From Thorsellia anophelis DSM 18579 (GTDB taxonomy: Bacteria; Pseudomonadota; Gammaproteobacteria; Enterobacterales; Thorselliaceae): 64,000 nucleotides of DNA. This document shows, piece by piece, positions 17,677 through 27,300 of the stretch; position 1 is the stretch's first letter; every line of letters begins with the position of its first letter. The DNA is taken from the NCBI RefSeq assembly GCF_900111395.1, contig NZ_FOHV01000006.1:1-64000 (forward strand), given 5' to 3'. The position numbers and the translations under genes are program-made. The notes beneath the pieces are model-generated. The model made no database searches. It was not told the DNA's origin and saw only the letters and a list, made by a program, of their open reading frames with translations.

Positions 17677-19239
17677 CTATGGCGTTAGCTGGGTATTAGA
17701 TTCATCTAAGCTACCGTTGTCATATTGGAATTTAACTTTAATCGCCATTCTTTGTTCTGATTTCTCTTGCAGTTCAAGGACATCGAATGGGGTAGAAACT
17801 TGATCCCAGAAACTTTCAGCTTCAGGGTTATTAAGCTGAGTTCTAAATGCATGGTCTGAATAAGGATTACACTGTGTATTGACTTTACCTGTTCCAGCAT
17901 CTATTCCTCCTAATGCTGTAACCATATCAATACCGCTATTAATGTCAGCTAGGACTGCTGCATCACATGTTAAGTCAATAAACCGTCCTTTATCTTTATC
18001 TAAAGGCCAAGCTAGTGAAGCTGTTTTTTCAGTTCCAGCGACATATTGCCCAAATTCCGCTGAATTAGGATCCTCGTCTAAATCTAACGCAGTTAATTCC
18101 CATTTGATTGTTGCTTTTTCAACATCCGTTAAAATACGGAAATCTTGAGCTGTAATTGGTAAGCTTCTTGGCGCAGGGACTTTTTCATCACCTTGTACAG
18201 TTAATATTGAAATTTCTGGGTAATAAACTTCATCCGTATAAGGGAATGGCGCTTCGGCAGTACCTACGATAGGATCGATTGGACGGCCAGCCTCATCAAA
18301 TTTAGGTACCCCTGTACCATCTTGACTCCAACGGATATTGATCATGTATTGTCTAATTTTAACAAAACCACCACCCTCACCAGGGTTTTCACCACCAGGT
18401 TCACCTGGATTAGTATCACACTCATCAGCTAATTCTTGGTCTGGTGCAACTTCACACACGTCTCCAGGTTCTGTTGTTGGGTCTTGTTTCCAGAAGAAGT
18501 TCAAATCTGGCACTTTAAGTGGATTACCACGGAACGGGTCACCCGTTTGTGATTCAGGTACAATGATAAAACCGATACGTTTATTAGCCGCTTCAGGTGG
18601 TACACGTAGAGCTAAACTCTTACGGCTACCATCTCCCATTGGCACATAATAAGTTTCATCATTTAAAGCCACTGCATTAACATCATCCCAGCTTTTTACC
18701 GCGCTATCATAAGGAGCAGTGCCTAGATCAGCCACATTAAAATCTGTTGCAAAGTTACCAGCTGGATTTTCTGTTTCAAAGATTTCATCAGCCCATTTTT
18801 TATCTGTTTTGGCTTCAACGATATACCATTTTACCGAGACTTTTTGTTTCAAAAATTGGCCTTGGCGGTTACGTGTTTCATTATCACCATCAAGATCTTG
18901 AGACTGTAAATATTCTGGTAAGTTTACTGGGTCAGCAGGACCAGTTTTAGTGGTCGCATTACCATCGCGGTAGGTATAATAATCGCTATCAACACCATTA
19001 AACGCGCTAGTCGGCACTTCAATGATGTCACCTATGAATACTTCACCTTTATAGCCAACTGGCTTACCCACAAAACGAGAACCTACGCTTTTCAAATAAG
19101 GTGCATAACCTTTAATTGTGGGTGTTGATGTACTTTCAGCATCAGTAAGCGCGGCTGATGCTATGCTGCTTGCTAATAGACCTGATAGTGCAACGCTAAT
19201 TGCTGCTGTTTTGAACACTTTTTTAGAGTTTAATTTCAT
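17677..19239 (-). CDS. Secreted two-domain protein of the autotransporter-partner (ZirS-like) family
   Basis: 520 residues. The signal peptide is about 1-29 (ISVALSGLLASSIASA), and the mature start ALTDAESTSTPTIKGYAPYL is nearly the same as in the next-upstream paralogue. N-domain: FIGDIIEVPTSAFN, YYTYRDGNATT, QDLDGDNETRN loop, QKVSVKWYIVEAK, SLALRVPPEAANKRIGFII, GDPFRGNPLKVPDLNFFW. A Cys pair (GDVCEVAP ... DECDTNP) precedes a PGEPGGENPGEGGG linker. C-domain: YMINIRWSQDG, FPYTDEVYYPEISIL, ATIKWELT, a second Cys pair (LTCDAAV ... TQCNPYSD), FRTQLNNPEAESFW and KSEQRMAIKVKFQYD. It is most similar to the gene at 19328, so a recent duplication is likely. The role is inferred only from context. Confidence 0.7.
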   Translation of the reverse strand: MKLNSKKVFKTAAISVALSGLLASSIASAALTDAESTSTPTIKGYAPYLKSVGSRFVGKPVGYKGEVFIGDIIEVPTSAFNGVDSDYYTYRDGNATTKTGPADPVNLPEYLQSQDLDGDNETRNRQGQFLKQKVSVKWYIVEAKTDKKWADEIFETENPAGNFATDFNVADLGTAPYDSAVKSWDDVNAVALNDETYYVPMGDGSRKSLALRVPPEAANKRIGFIIVPESQTGDPFRGNPLKVPDLNFFWKQDPTTEPGDVCEVAPDQELADECDTNPGEPGGENPGEGGGFVKIRQYMINIRWSQDGTGVPKFDEAGRPIDPIVGTAEAPFPYTDEVYYPEISILTVQGDEKVPAPRSLPITAQDFRILTDVEKATIKWELTALDLDEDPNSAEFGQYVAGTEKTASLAWPLDKDKGRFIDLTCDAAVLADINSGIDMVTALGGIDAGTGKVNTQCNPYSDHAFRTQLNNPEAESFWDQVSTPFDVLELQEKSEQRMAIKVKFQYDNGSLDESNTQLTP

Positions 19240-19266
19240 ATTTTTATTCCTTTAATTTACAAGTTT

Positions 19267-19311
19267 GTGTGCCTAAAATTTGATATATTTCGGCACACTC
19301 AACATGCCGAA
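19267..19311 (-). other. Two mutually exclusive hairpins between paralogues
   Basis: GTGTGCC (19267-19273) can pair with GGCACAC (19292-19298). The overlapping segment TTCGGCA (19289-19295) can instead pair with TGCCGAA (19305-19311), extended by ATAT on each side. Both are perfect in the core and share bases, so only one can form at a time. They lie in the 88-base gap between the stop at 19328 and the next start at 19239. No T-run follows either. A conditional mRNA structure is possible; no ligand is suggested. Confidence 0.4.
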
Positions 19312-19327
19312 TATGACGATAACTTAA

Positions 19328-21082
19328 TTACGGAGTAACTGGGTCTCCATTTTCATCTACTTGAACACCCTCTTCTAATCCATCATTCTCATACTGGAAT
19401 GTGACTTGGATACTCATTAACTGTTCAGACATTTCAGGAAAGATCCCTTCATTTAATAAGTTCGCACCTTGTGATGGTGCATTAACCACATTAGACCAAA
19501 AGGTTTGTGCTTGTTTATTATTTACCTGTGTTTTAAATGCATGGTCTGTAAATGGATTACATTTTCCTTCTGGATGATTATTGCCAGCTGCCGTATCTGC
19601 ATATCCACCATCAGCTAATTCATCTAGTGTTATTTCCATATTCACTAATTTATCAAGACCATCTTGGGTACACGTTAGATTAATAAATGATTCTGCTGTC
19701 TTATCCGCTCCCCAGTTTAATTTTAATGACGCATTAGCATCTTTCACGGCAGTAGTTCTATCAATTGAAACAACACCATTTGCATCAACAGCAAATTTAT
19801 GTTGTGTTAATTCCCATGTCACAGTATTTCTTTCATTTTCGTTATTTGATGTATTGTTTTCTAATAAGCGATATAAATCTTTATTTACAGGTACACTAAA
19901 TGGAGTAGGTGTGTTTGGATCAACTTCTTCATTTCCGCCTGACAAAATTGCAATTTCTGCATAGTACACTTCGTTAGTTGCAGGGAACATCGCATCAGGG
20001 TGAGCACCTACAATCGGATCGGTTGGCTGACCACGATCATCGAATTTAGGAATACCAGAACCATCTTCACTCCAACGAATATTAACCATGTATTGTCTTA
20101 ATCCAACTACACCACCAGGCCCATCTTCATTTGGTTTAACAGGTGTTCCGCTATCAGTTGTACAGGTTGTATCAATGATTCCAGTATCAGAATCTGGAAG
20201 AATTGGATTTTCACACACATCACCTGGTTTAGTATTAGGCTTTTGTCCCCAGAAGAAGTTAAGGTCAGCTACACGTAATGGTGTACCACGTGCAGGATCA
20301 CCTGTTCTTGATTCTGGAGTTATGACAAAACCGATACGTTTATTTCCTGCTTCTGGCGGTATACGCAGTGCAAGTGAACTATCTGAACCATTCGACATGG
20401 GAATGTAATATGACTCATCAATGCTACTTCCTGTTACGTCACTTGGTTGAATATCAATATCTTCCCAACCACGAACAATTTTTTGTATAACTGCAGGGTT
20501 CCCTGCATTGGCCTCAGTTTCCCAATCTAAAAATAATTGCTCAAGTGCTTCACCTTCAAGGCCTTTTGCTTTCGATAAAAATGTATCGTTATCAGCAAAT
20601 TTGATTGAATCTGCCCAGACATACTTAACACCATTTGCTTCTGGTTTTTCTTTAATCACATACCATTTAACAGATACTTTTTGCCCTAAATATTGACCTT
20701 CACGATCACGACCATTAATCGCATTATCAGCATCAAAATCTTGTGCTTTTAAAAATGCAGGTGGTGCATCAACATCTTCTCGTTCACCATTTGCCGTAGT
20801 CGCATTCCCATCACGAAAAGTATACCAATCTTCATTTAATAAATAGGTTGGGACTTCAATAATGTCACCGATTAATGGTTTAGAATATTCAGTTAAATCT
20901 TTATTCACATAACGCGCACCTACACTTGGTAAATAAGGCGCATAACCTTGCATAGTTGGGGTTGATGTACTTTTTGCTTCCGTTAGAGCGGCAGCAGCAC
21001 CTTGACTAAAAATAATAGAAGTCATAGCTGAGGCAATTAGAGTAAACTTAAATATGCGATTTTTGAGTGTGGATTTTTTCAT
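19328..21082 (-). CDS. Secreted two-domain protein of the autotransporter-partner (ZirS-like) family
   Basis: 584 residues, the longest of the seven. The signal peptide is about 1-32 (FTLIASAMTSIIFSQGAAA), mature start ALTEAKSTSTPTMQGYAPYL. N-domain: IGDIIEVPTYLLN, WYTFRDGNATT, DFDADNAINGRD loop, QKVSVKWYVIKEK, an insertion of about 50 residues not present in the sister at 17677, SLALRIPPEAGNKRIGFVI, GDPARGTPLRVADLNFFW. A Cys pair (GDVCENP ... TTCTTDS) precedes a short Pro/Gly linker. C-domain: YMVNIRWSEDG, FPATNEVYYAEIAIL, NTVTWELT, second Cys pair (LTCTQDG ... GKCNPFTD), FKTQVNNKQAQTFW and MSEQLMSIQVTFQYEND. The upstream neighbour is 58 bases away. Membership of the family is certain from the matching sequence; the function is inferred. 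Confidence 0.7.
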   Translation of the reverse strand: MKKSTLKNRIFKFTLIASAMTSIIFSQGAAAALTEAKSTSTPTMQGYAPYLPSVGARYVNKDLTEYSKPLIGDIIEVPTYLLNEDWYTFRDGNATTANGEREDVDAPPAFLKAQDFDADNAINGRDREGQYLGQKVSVKWYVIKEKPEANGVKYVWADSIKFADNDTFLSKAKGLEGEALEQLFLDWETEANAGNPAVIQKIVRGWEDIDIQPSDVTGSSIDESYYIPMSNGSDSSLALRIPPEAGNKRIGFVITPESRTGDPARGTPLRVADLNFFWGQKPNTKPGDVCENPILPDSDTGIIDTTCTTDSGTPVKPNEDGPGGVVGLRQYMVNIRWSEDGSGIPKFDDRGQPTDPIVGAHPDAMFPATNEVYYAEIAILSGGNEEVDPNTPTPFSVPVNKDLYRLLENNTSNNENERNTVTWELTQHKFAVDANGVVSIDRTTAVKDANASLKLNWGADKTAESFINLTCTQDGLDKLVNMEITLDELADGGYADTAAGNNHPEGKCNPFTDHAFKTQVNNKQAQTFWSNVVNAPSQGANLLNEGIFPEMSEQLMSIQVTFQYENDGLEEGVQVDENGDPVTP

Positions 21083-21140
21083 AGTATTATCTTCCTTTAA
21101 TTATAAATTTTAATATTCATTACTACCCAGTGGTGAAAAG

Positions 21141-22796
21141 CTAATCTTTTAATTCATCATCTGCTGCTCCTATCTCAGTAAATCCAGCAGGATCGACAAG
21201 TTCATAATAATTTGATGGTGTGATTTCCAGCTCTTCATCTATTCTGAAATTAATCGATGCTTTAAAACTTTGTTCACTCATCTCTGGATTCACCTTGTTA
21301 TCAAGCACTGGGCCGACATCAACATTATTAATTTGTGAATTAAATTGAACATATTCAATTTGATTTGTGTCCTGGTTTTGGTCATTTAGTATATATTTGA
21401 TGGCTATTTTTGGTTTAACCGATTGCTTTTCATCTTCGTAACTATAAATAATCCTATATTCTTTATTTGCATCAAATAATGTTTTATCTTCATTGATGTA
21501 AAGCTCGCCATTATCTCTATCTTCCCAAACTAATTCCCAGAATAAGTTTAATTCTCCCTGAGGTACTTGCCCTTCAACTTCTTCACGAGTTAAGCGCCTT
21601 ACCCTGTTGCTGGAATCTCTAATTTCGATAATTGCAACATACTGGCGATTGACATAGAAACCTTGATATATTGCATTATTAATTTCTTCTTGATTACTTA
21701 AATTGTCAGAAATTAAGTCTACAAATGGCGCTTTTTCAATTTTTGAAAGATCAAAGCGATTATCTAAATTATCTTTATTTAAATCGTAATATTCTTTATC
21801 GAAAATTCTTACTCTATAAGCTGTATCAAACGCAATAATTTCAGGAGAACGAATAAAAGGATGTTCACCTATTGGTAATGCCCTATCTTGATTGAACTCC
21901 TCGTTTTCTGGAAAAAGCACTATAGAGGCGTTTATTCCTACTTCACTACTTAGATTTTTTTCAGGTGTTTTATGTGCCCAAATTTTGCTTATATCCCATA
22001 CATAAGCAGTAAACCCTTCTTTCGGGAAACCAAACTTAGATATAGGTGTAATTGAAAATCCAATTCTTTCAGAGTCATCCATAAAAGGAATTACAATTGG
22101 GAATTCTGATAATTCCAAATCTTCAGTCATCGTGCTATCAATCTGCTCAACAGTGATTTCGGATACATCAAAGCACTTGTTCCAAGGTGTTGTATCATCA
22201 TCATGCATCACTGAAAAATCCGCACCGACTTCTAAAGCTCTTTTTTGCATTTTCTCCCAGCGTAAGCTATTGCTATCACTAGCATTAAATTCAATTGTTT
22301 TTCCTAGCACTTCACAATTTGCAGAATTTGGATATTTCAATTCCGGCTTCAGTGTCAACCTATACCACTTGATGTCGATTTCATTTTGATCAATTTCACT
22401 ATCACCCTTATCCCAATCTGACCAAAAATAATTATCTTGTTCAGTGGGTTTTGGTAGTCCATCATCGGTAAATTGTCTTGTACTGAATCGTTTTTGTGAT
22501 TCATACAATGGTAGATCTAGTATCATTCCTGGTACTAGTCCATTAATTTCTCTTTCAACTTCTACATACTTGCCTTCTTTTTTTTCAAAGGCTTTTAAAC
22601 TCAATTTAGAAAAAAATGGATGTGTACCAAAAACCTGTCCATATTGATAAGGTTGAGAAACACCATCTGCTAAGGGCATAGGTTCGGCTTTATTTTGCGG
22701 CCTATTTTTCAAAAAAGATAACCCTTCCTCTGCAGTTGCATTAACTGATATACAAGAAAGTACGATACACAAAGAGAGTGTTTTACGTTTTATCAC
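21141..22796 (-). CDS. Secreted two-domain protein of the autotransporter-partner family, divergent member
   Basis: 551 residues with a GTG start whose first bases overlap the previous stop (GTGA, 4-base overlap), implying translational coupling. The signal peptide is about 1-22 (LSLCIVLSCISVNATA). The same layout is recognisable at low identity: PYQYGQVFGTHPFFSK, VPGMILDLPLYES, a DWDKGDSEIDQN acidic loop, EIDIKWYRLT, ERIGFSITPISKFGFP, then a region with EIIAFDTAYRVRIFD and ELNLFWELVW, and the end module VQFNSQINNVDVGP ... MSEQSFKASINF. It lacks the Gly-rich linker and has two Cys in the N-domain (NCEVLG, NKCFDV). Together with the next upstream gene and the autotransporter it forms the overlapped core of the locus. 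Confidence 0.65.
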   Translation of the reverse strand: MIKRKTLSLCIVLSCISVNATAEEGLSFLKNRPQNKAEPMPLADGVSQPYQYGQVFGTHPFFSKLSLKAFEKKEGKYVEVEREINGLVPGMILDLPLYESQKRFSTRQFTDDGLPKPTEQDNYFWSDWDKGDSEIDQNEIDIKWYRLTLKPELKYPNSANCEVLGKTIEFNASDSNSLRWEKMQKRALEVGADFSVMHDDDTTPWNKCFDVSEITVEQIDSTMTEDLELSEFPIVIPFMDDSERIGFSITPISKFGFPKEGFTAYVWDISKIWAHKTPEKNLSSEVGINASIVLFPENEEFNQDRALPIGEHPFIRSPEIIAFDTAYRVRIFDKEYYDLNKDNLDNRFDLSKIEKAPFVDLISDNLSNQEEINNAIYQGFYVNRQYVAIIEIRDSSNRVRRLTREEVEGQVPQGELNLFWELVWEDRDNGELYINEDKTLFDANKEYRIIYSYEDEKQSVKPKIAIKYILNDQNQDTNQIEYVQFNSQINNVDVGPVLDNKVNPEMSEQSFKASINFRIDEELEITPSNYYELVDPAGFTEIGAADDELKD

Positions 22797-24358
22797 TCAA
22801 CTCCTCCTTGTATATCATTTGCATCAGGATTCTCCTCATAATCCTCATACCCTTTAGGGTAAGAAGATTTCACGTTTATAATAAATTGTTGCAAGGTGAT
22901 TGCATTATCAATATTACTTTTAAAATGATCTGGTAAAACTTTTGGTACATTAGCTGTATCAAGCAATTCCTCTGGAATACGAATACCTTCGACAGTCTCA
23001 AAATATAAGTTTCTTGTAGTACTAGTATCATTTTCTATCCAGAAGAAATGCATGCCACCTGTTAAAAATTCATTTCTAAAGCGATCTAAAGGAATCCCTC
23101 TACCTTCAACGGCAGTATCCGGATCTTTTAAATTTTCATTTACTATGCCAGTGTCATCGACAATAACTGGATTAATAAATACTGAATTATTATTTGGGTT
23201 TTCTGTATCTTCGTATGCATTTAAATTCACACCATTACTATTAAACGCAAGATCTAATCTCAATCCATTAATAAATGGCCTTTCGATATAATCCATTGCC
23301 CCGTCTGCTAGCAATTCTTGAGTTAAATTTTCATCCTCATTATCAATGAATCTATTTTTATTTTTATCATAGAAAAATTGAACGATATATTTTTCACCTG
23401 CTACTAAATAATCAACAGGTTCAGTATCATCAATTTCTTCCTGTACTAAGTAATAACCAATTAAGTAAGGACTATTTTTGATAGGTGGCGGTAATACGCA
23501 CGATGCTGTATCAGCGTTAATTTCATTACTAGACACAGCTGTGTAATTCATAAAGCGCTCACCTAATCCATATTCTTGTACAATCGAGCTAATATCAGTT
23601 GTTTCAGATATGAGTTGCTCTTCACCTATCTCTAATTCTGGACTTAATCTAGTAACGCTTTTAAATTGTTTCACTACTGTAATTTTAGAACTCTGATATG
23701 GTTCACCAATTTCAGTATGTGGCCAAAGTTCATAGCCTAAATATATTTTATAATCATCTTTATTAGCGCTATTAATAAACGCTTTTAATTTTTTTGCTTC
23801 TAACTTTCCAGATGCTGCATTTCTAAGCTTAATATGGTCAAGTAATCTTAACGACAAGTTTTGCTCATCAGGACTTAACTGAGTATCTTCAAAGTCTCTA
23901 TATCTTAGATCAAAAGGAATATCCGTATCATTTATCGAGTCGTTTGAGACTAAAAAATACTTATCTTCATCTTGAATTTGCTCTGGTATAGATTGACCCG
24001 TTGGAACTTTAAAAACAAACCATTTTACAGTATCTGCAATTGTTGCTATATCGGCCCAGTCAGCATCTTTATCTAATATACGATAGGTGATTTTGACCGT
24101 ATCACACATTTCTAGCTGATCAGGTTGTCCCGTTAGACCATTTTTGACTAATGCAAATGTTTCAACACCTGGTCTATGACCTATTACTTTGTCAGTTGGC
24201 TCAGTAATGACTATAAAGTCTTTAAATTCATCAACGAATTGCCACTGCGGTGCATCAGCATTTGCGTAATTTGCTGACAAGATTGACATGACACTGATAC
24301 TCGAAATAAGAGTCATTGGTTTAAATAACTTTTTTATACACAATGTCATTTTATCCAT
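22793..24358 (-). CDS. Secreted autotransporter-partner protein, most divergent member, with EF-hand-like loop
   Basis: 521 residues. The ATG at 24358 shares its A with the TAA of the autotransporter gene (TAATG), so the two are translationally coupled. The signal peptide is about 1-35 (LISSISVMSILSANYANA). The N-domain is only loosely like its neighbours (CDTVKITYRILDKDADWAD, VKWFVFKVP, YLGYELWPHTEIGEP), but the order of elements is kept. The second part has YLIGYYLVQEE, EKYIVQFFYDKNKNRFIDNE (a D.N.N..ID..D calcium-loop-like stretch), GGMHFFWIEND, and an end region FKSNIDNAITLQQFIINV that may be a decayed form of the F(K/R)TQ..N module. It is directly downstream of the barrel gene, so it is the best candidate for an obligate partner. 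No known enzyme motif is present. Confidence 0.6.
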   Translation of the reverse strand: MDKMTLCIKKLFKPMTLISSISVMSILSANYANADAPQWQFVDEFKDFIVITEPTDKVIGHRPGVETFALVKNGLTGQPDQLEMCDTVKITYRILDKDADWADIATIADTVKWFVFKVPTGQSIPEQIQDEDKYFLVSNDSINDTDIPFDLRYRDFEDTQLSPDEQNLSLRLLDHIKLRNAASGKLEAKKLKAFINSANKDDYKIYLGYELWPHTEIGEPYQSSKITVVKQFKSVTRLSPELEIGEEQLISETTDISSIVQEYGLGERFMNYTAVSSNEINADTASCVLPPPIKNSPYLIGYYLVQEEIDDTEPVDYLVAGEKYIVQFFYDKNKNRFIDNEDENLTQELLADGAMDYIERPFINGLRLDLAFNSNGVNLNAYEDTENPNNNSVFINPVIVDDTGIVNENLKDPDTAVEGRGIPLDRFRNEFLTGGMHFFWIENDTSTTRNLYFETVEGIRIPEELLDTANVPKVLPDHFKSNIDNAITLQQFIINVKSSYPKGYEDYEENPDANDIQGGVE

Positions 24359-27300
24359 TAGTGCCAGACTCCTACATAATCACCGTTTGATGTAGGTAAA
24401 AGAGTGTCGTTTTCAATATTGTTTTCATCAAATCGTCCGCTTTTAATAAATTGATCTTTGGCATCATCAGTAATAGAAACTAAATCTGTGTAACTCGGGC
24501 AAATTGGATCGATTTCAGGTAATACTCGCCCATCATTCATATCAATCGTATTAAATTGCACAGATAATTGTAGTCCTTGCTCTGTCCATTGCTCTACAGC
24601 ATCCTTACCAAGATCACCCCAAACAAATTCATTATTATCAACATTAGATGTCTGAGTTCTAAAAATCATTCTTGCACGGCAACCTTCAAGGCCGTTATAG
24701 CGCGCAATACGAGCACCTTTAGTTTCATCCTGTGGGTATGTTAAAATCTCCTGAATACCTTGCTCGTCACTTTCAAAATCCCTCAAATCTACATTGCCCT
24801 TACTATAAAGGTCAGGAGCATCATCAATACCATAACGCCAAACTATCGAGTTTTGTACATCTTCATTAAGTACAATAGGGTCTTCAGGTATGATCACTTC
24901 CACAGTTTCTCCACCAAGTACTTCAGATTTAGTATGTATTATGCAAACACCATAATAGTGATCTACATATGCAGGTTTTGATTCAGCATAATCAATCATT
25001 TCAACCGATTTATTCCCTGCTTCACTTGGTAATACTTTTCCATCTAATGTCGCTATTTTATAAGTTGTCTTTGAAAGTATTCTACTTTCATAATTTGTTA
25101 TATTTTCACAGACAGTTTGTTCAAAATTTATAAGCTCATCATTATTTGACATGAATCTAGCGCTTCGTGTAGTAGTACTTGGTATTTGACCTAAATCAAT
25201 GACACTTAACTCTACATACATGTTTGCAAATATATTTGGCTCAAATGAGTTTGAATAAAATGTCCCATTTTCAATATTACTGCTAACAACTGGCTGACCA
25301 GTTAGATCGTCTCGAGTCAACGCATCAAACTCAAAATTAATTTGCATTTCACCTACATCTAATAAAGCATTATCAGCTAAAACATATATATACCAACCTT
25401 TATGCTTAGCTGGGTCCTCAGGATCTGCATCTACTGCCTTCTTTATTCCAACCATCATGACATTTGGATTAGAACTCATATAAGAAGCAATCTCATCTTC
25501 TGGAAGTAACGTGATTTTCTGACGCTCAATGTCCCTGCTTGCAGCAAATAATTCTATTTCGTATGAATCTGGTAAATACTCTTCTGTTTGATAATAAAGT
25601 TTAATAAACTTGTTGTTATATATAGGATTAGTTTCAAGTTCATTAATATTATCAATATCATCCCAAGTTGTATTAGACGACACATATGAAACATCATCTT
25701 CCATCATATTGTCTAAAGTTGCACCTTGTCCTGCTATCACTTCAACTTCAACAGTATTAGAAACACCTGTGGCACCTGTTTCTGTTTTTACAAATAATTT
25801 ATATTTGTATTTACCTACACTATTACGTAGGTCATCTAATCTTTCAATAGATGAATCAGATTCATCTGCAACTGCATTCCATGCTTGAGTAATTTCATCA
25901 AATCGATACCAAACATGATTAACAATGTTAGATTCATTTGAAATTCTTACTTTAACAATCTGAGCTTCTGTTCTTACAGGAATAACCGCTTCAATTGCCT
26001 TAATTTCAACTTCAAGTGCTTTAGCACGATACTCAAATACAATGTCATAGTTCCTATCAACAGGATCGTAACGGCTACCTTTGAGTGTTCTGAGATCAGC
26101 AACACGGCTCGGGTCTAGTTGTTGCTCAATTGGCACACCTAACTGTAAATTTAAATCTAAATCAAATTGCGCTTGTGCTTCGCCACTTTTACCTAATGTG
26201 TAGCCTGCATTAGTTGTAATTAAAGGAATCGGTGTATAATCAAGTCCTACTGTTACCGCGTATGGATCTGATTGGCGATTTTCCAGTCCAAAATAGGCCA
26301 CTTCATCACCAAAATACTGCTCATAAACTAATGAGCCCCCTAATTGCGGATAACTTGGCAAATATGCTTGGGTTCTGATATCAAATCCTTCTGCAGGGCG
26401 CTCTTCAAAATCAAGTAATACTTCGGATGACTTCCAATCACTTAATGGCGCATAATAGTTAACTGCAAGTTTTAAGTAATTACGCCAATATTCACCACCA
26501 AGGCCTAGTCTTGTGTTACTACCAGTAAAGTCATGATCAATAAATACGTTACCACCAACTAGATAGTCATCTGTATCATAACGATAGCCTAAACCGAAGT
26601 TACCAATTAAGCGTTCTTCATTACCACTTCCTTGCTCGTGCACCCCTACTTGCCCAAAGACTAAATTTTGGTCAACATCATACAGTGGGCTAAATAGTTT
26701 AAAATCAGACGCTGTAAAGTCACCTTTTTCATCTACTGATAAACTAAATTGCGCTGTACCAAATCTACCTAATAGATCATTAATAGGTTTATTCAGATAG
26801 CTATTAGCTTGTGATAGTACTTTAGATTTAGCTGCGTTAACCTTGCCGTCAACATAATTCTCAGCCCAAATCTCTGCATCATCTATTAAATTTTGCGCTT
26901 CAAAATTTTCCCAATCACGAGTTGCCGCATCCTCAATCAAAATTGCTGCATTTTTTTCTGCATCATTTTCTAAATAATTTGAGGCAGGTACCTCATCTAG
27001 AATTTGAGTGAGATATGACTCATCATCAGATTTTTTCCCATTACCAAGGCTAGGCAACGTAATGGCACTTTTTTGATTAGTTGTAGTTTGCTTTGGCTGC
27101 GCTAGCTTTGCCATAATCGAGTTTGCTGGTAGGATCACAGATTCTCCAGCTTTTATGATTTCTTTACTTGACAATTCACCATTATTTAACTTATCCAACT
27201 CTGATAAAGTTAGATTATTTTGTAGTGCTATTTGGTACGGAGTGTTATCAGAAGTCAAAACTACCGTCGATACCTCTGGTGCTGCAGAAGTAGTTTCATT

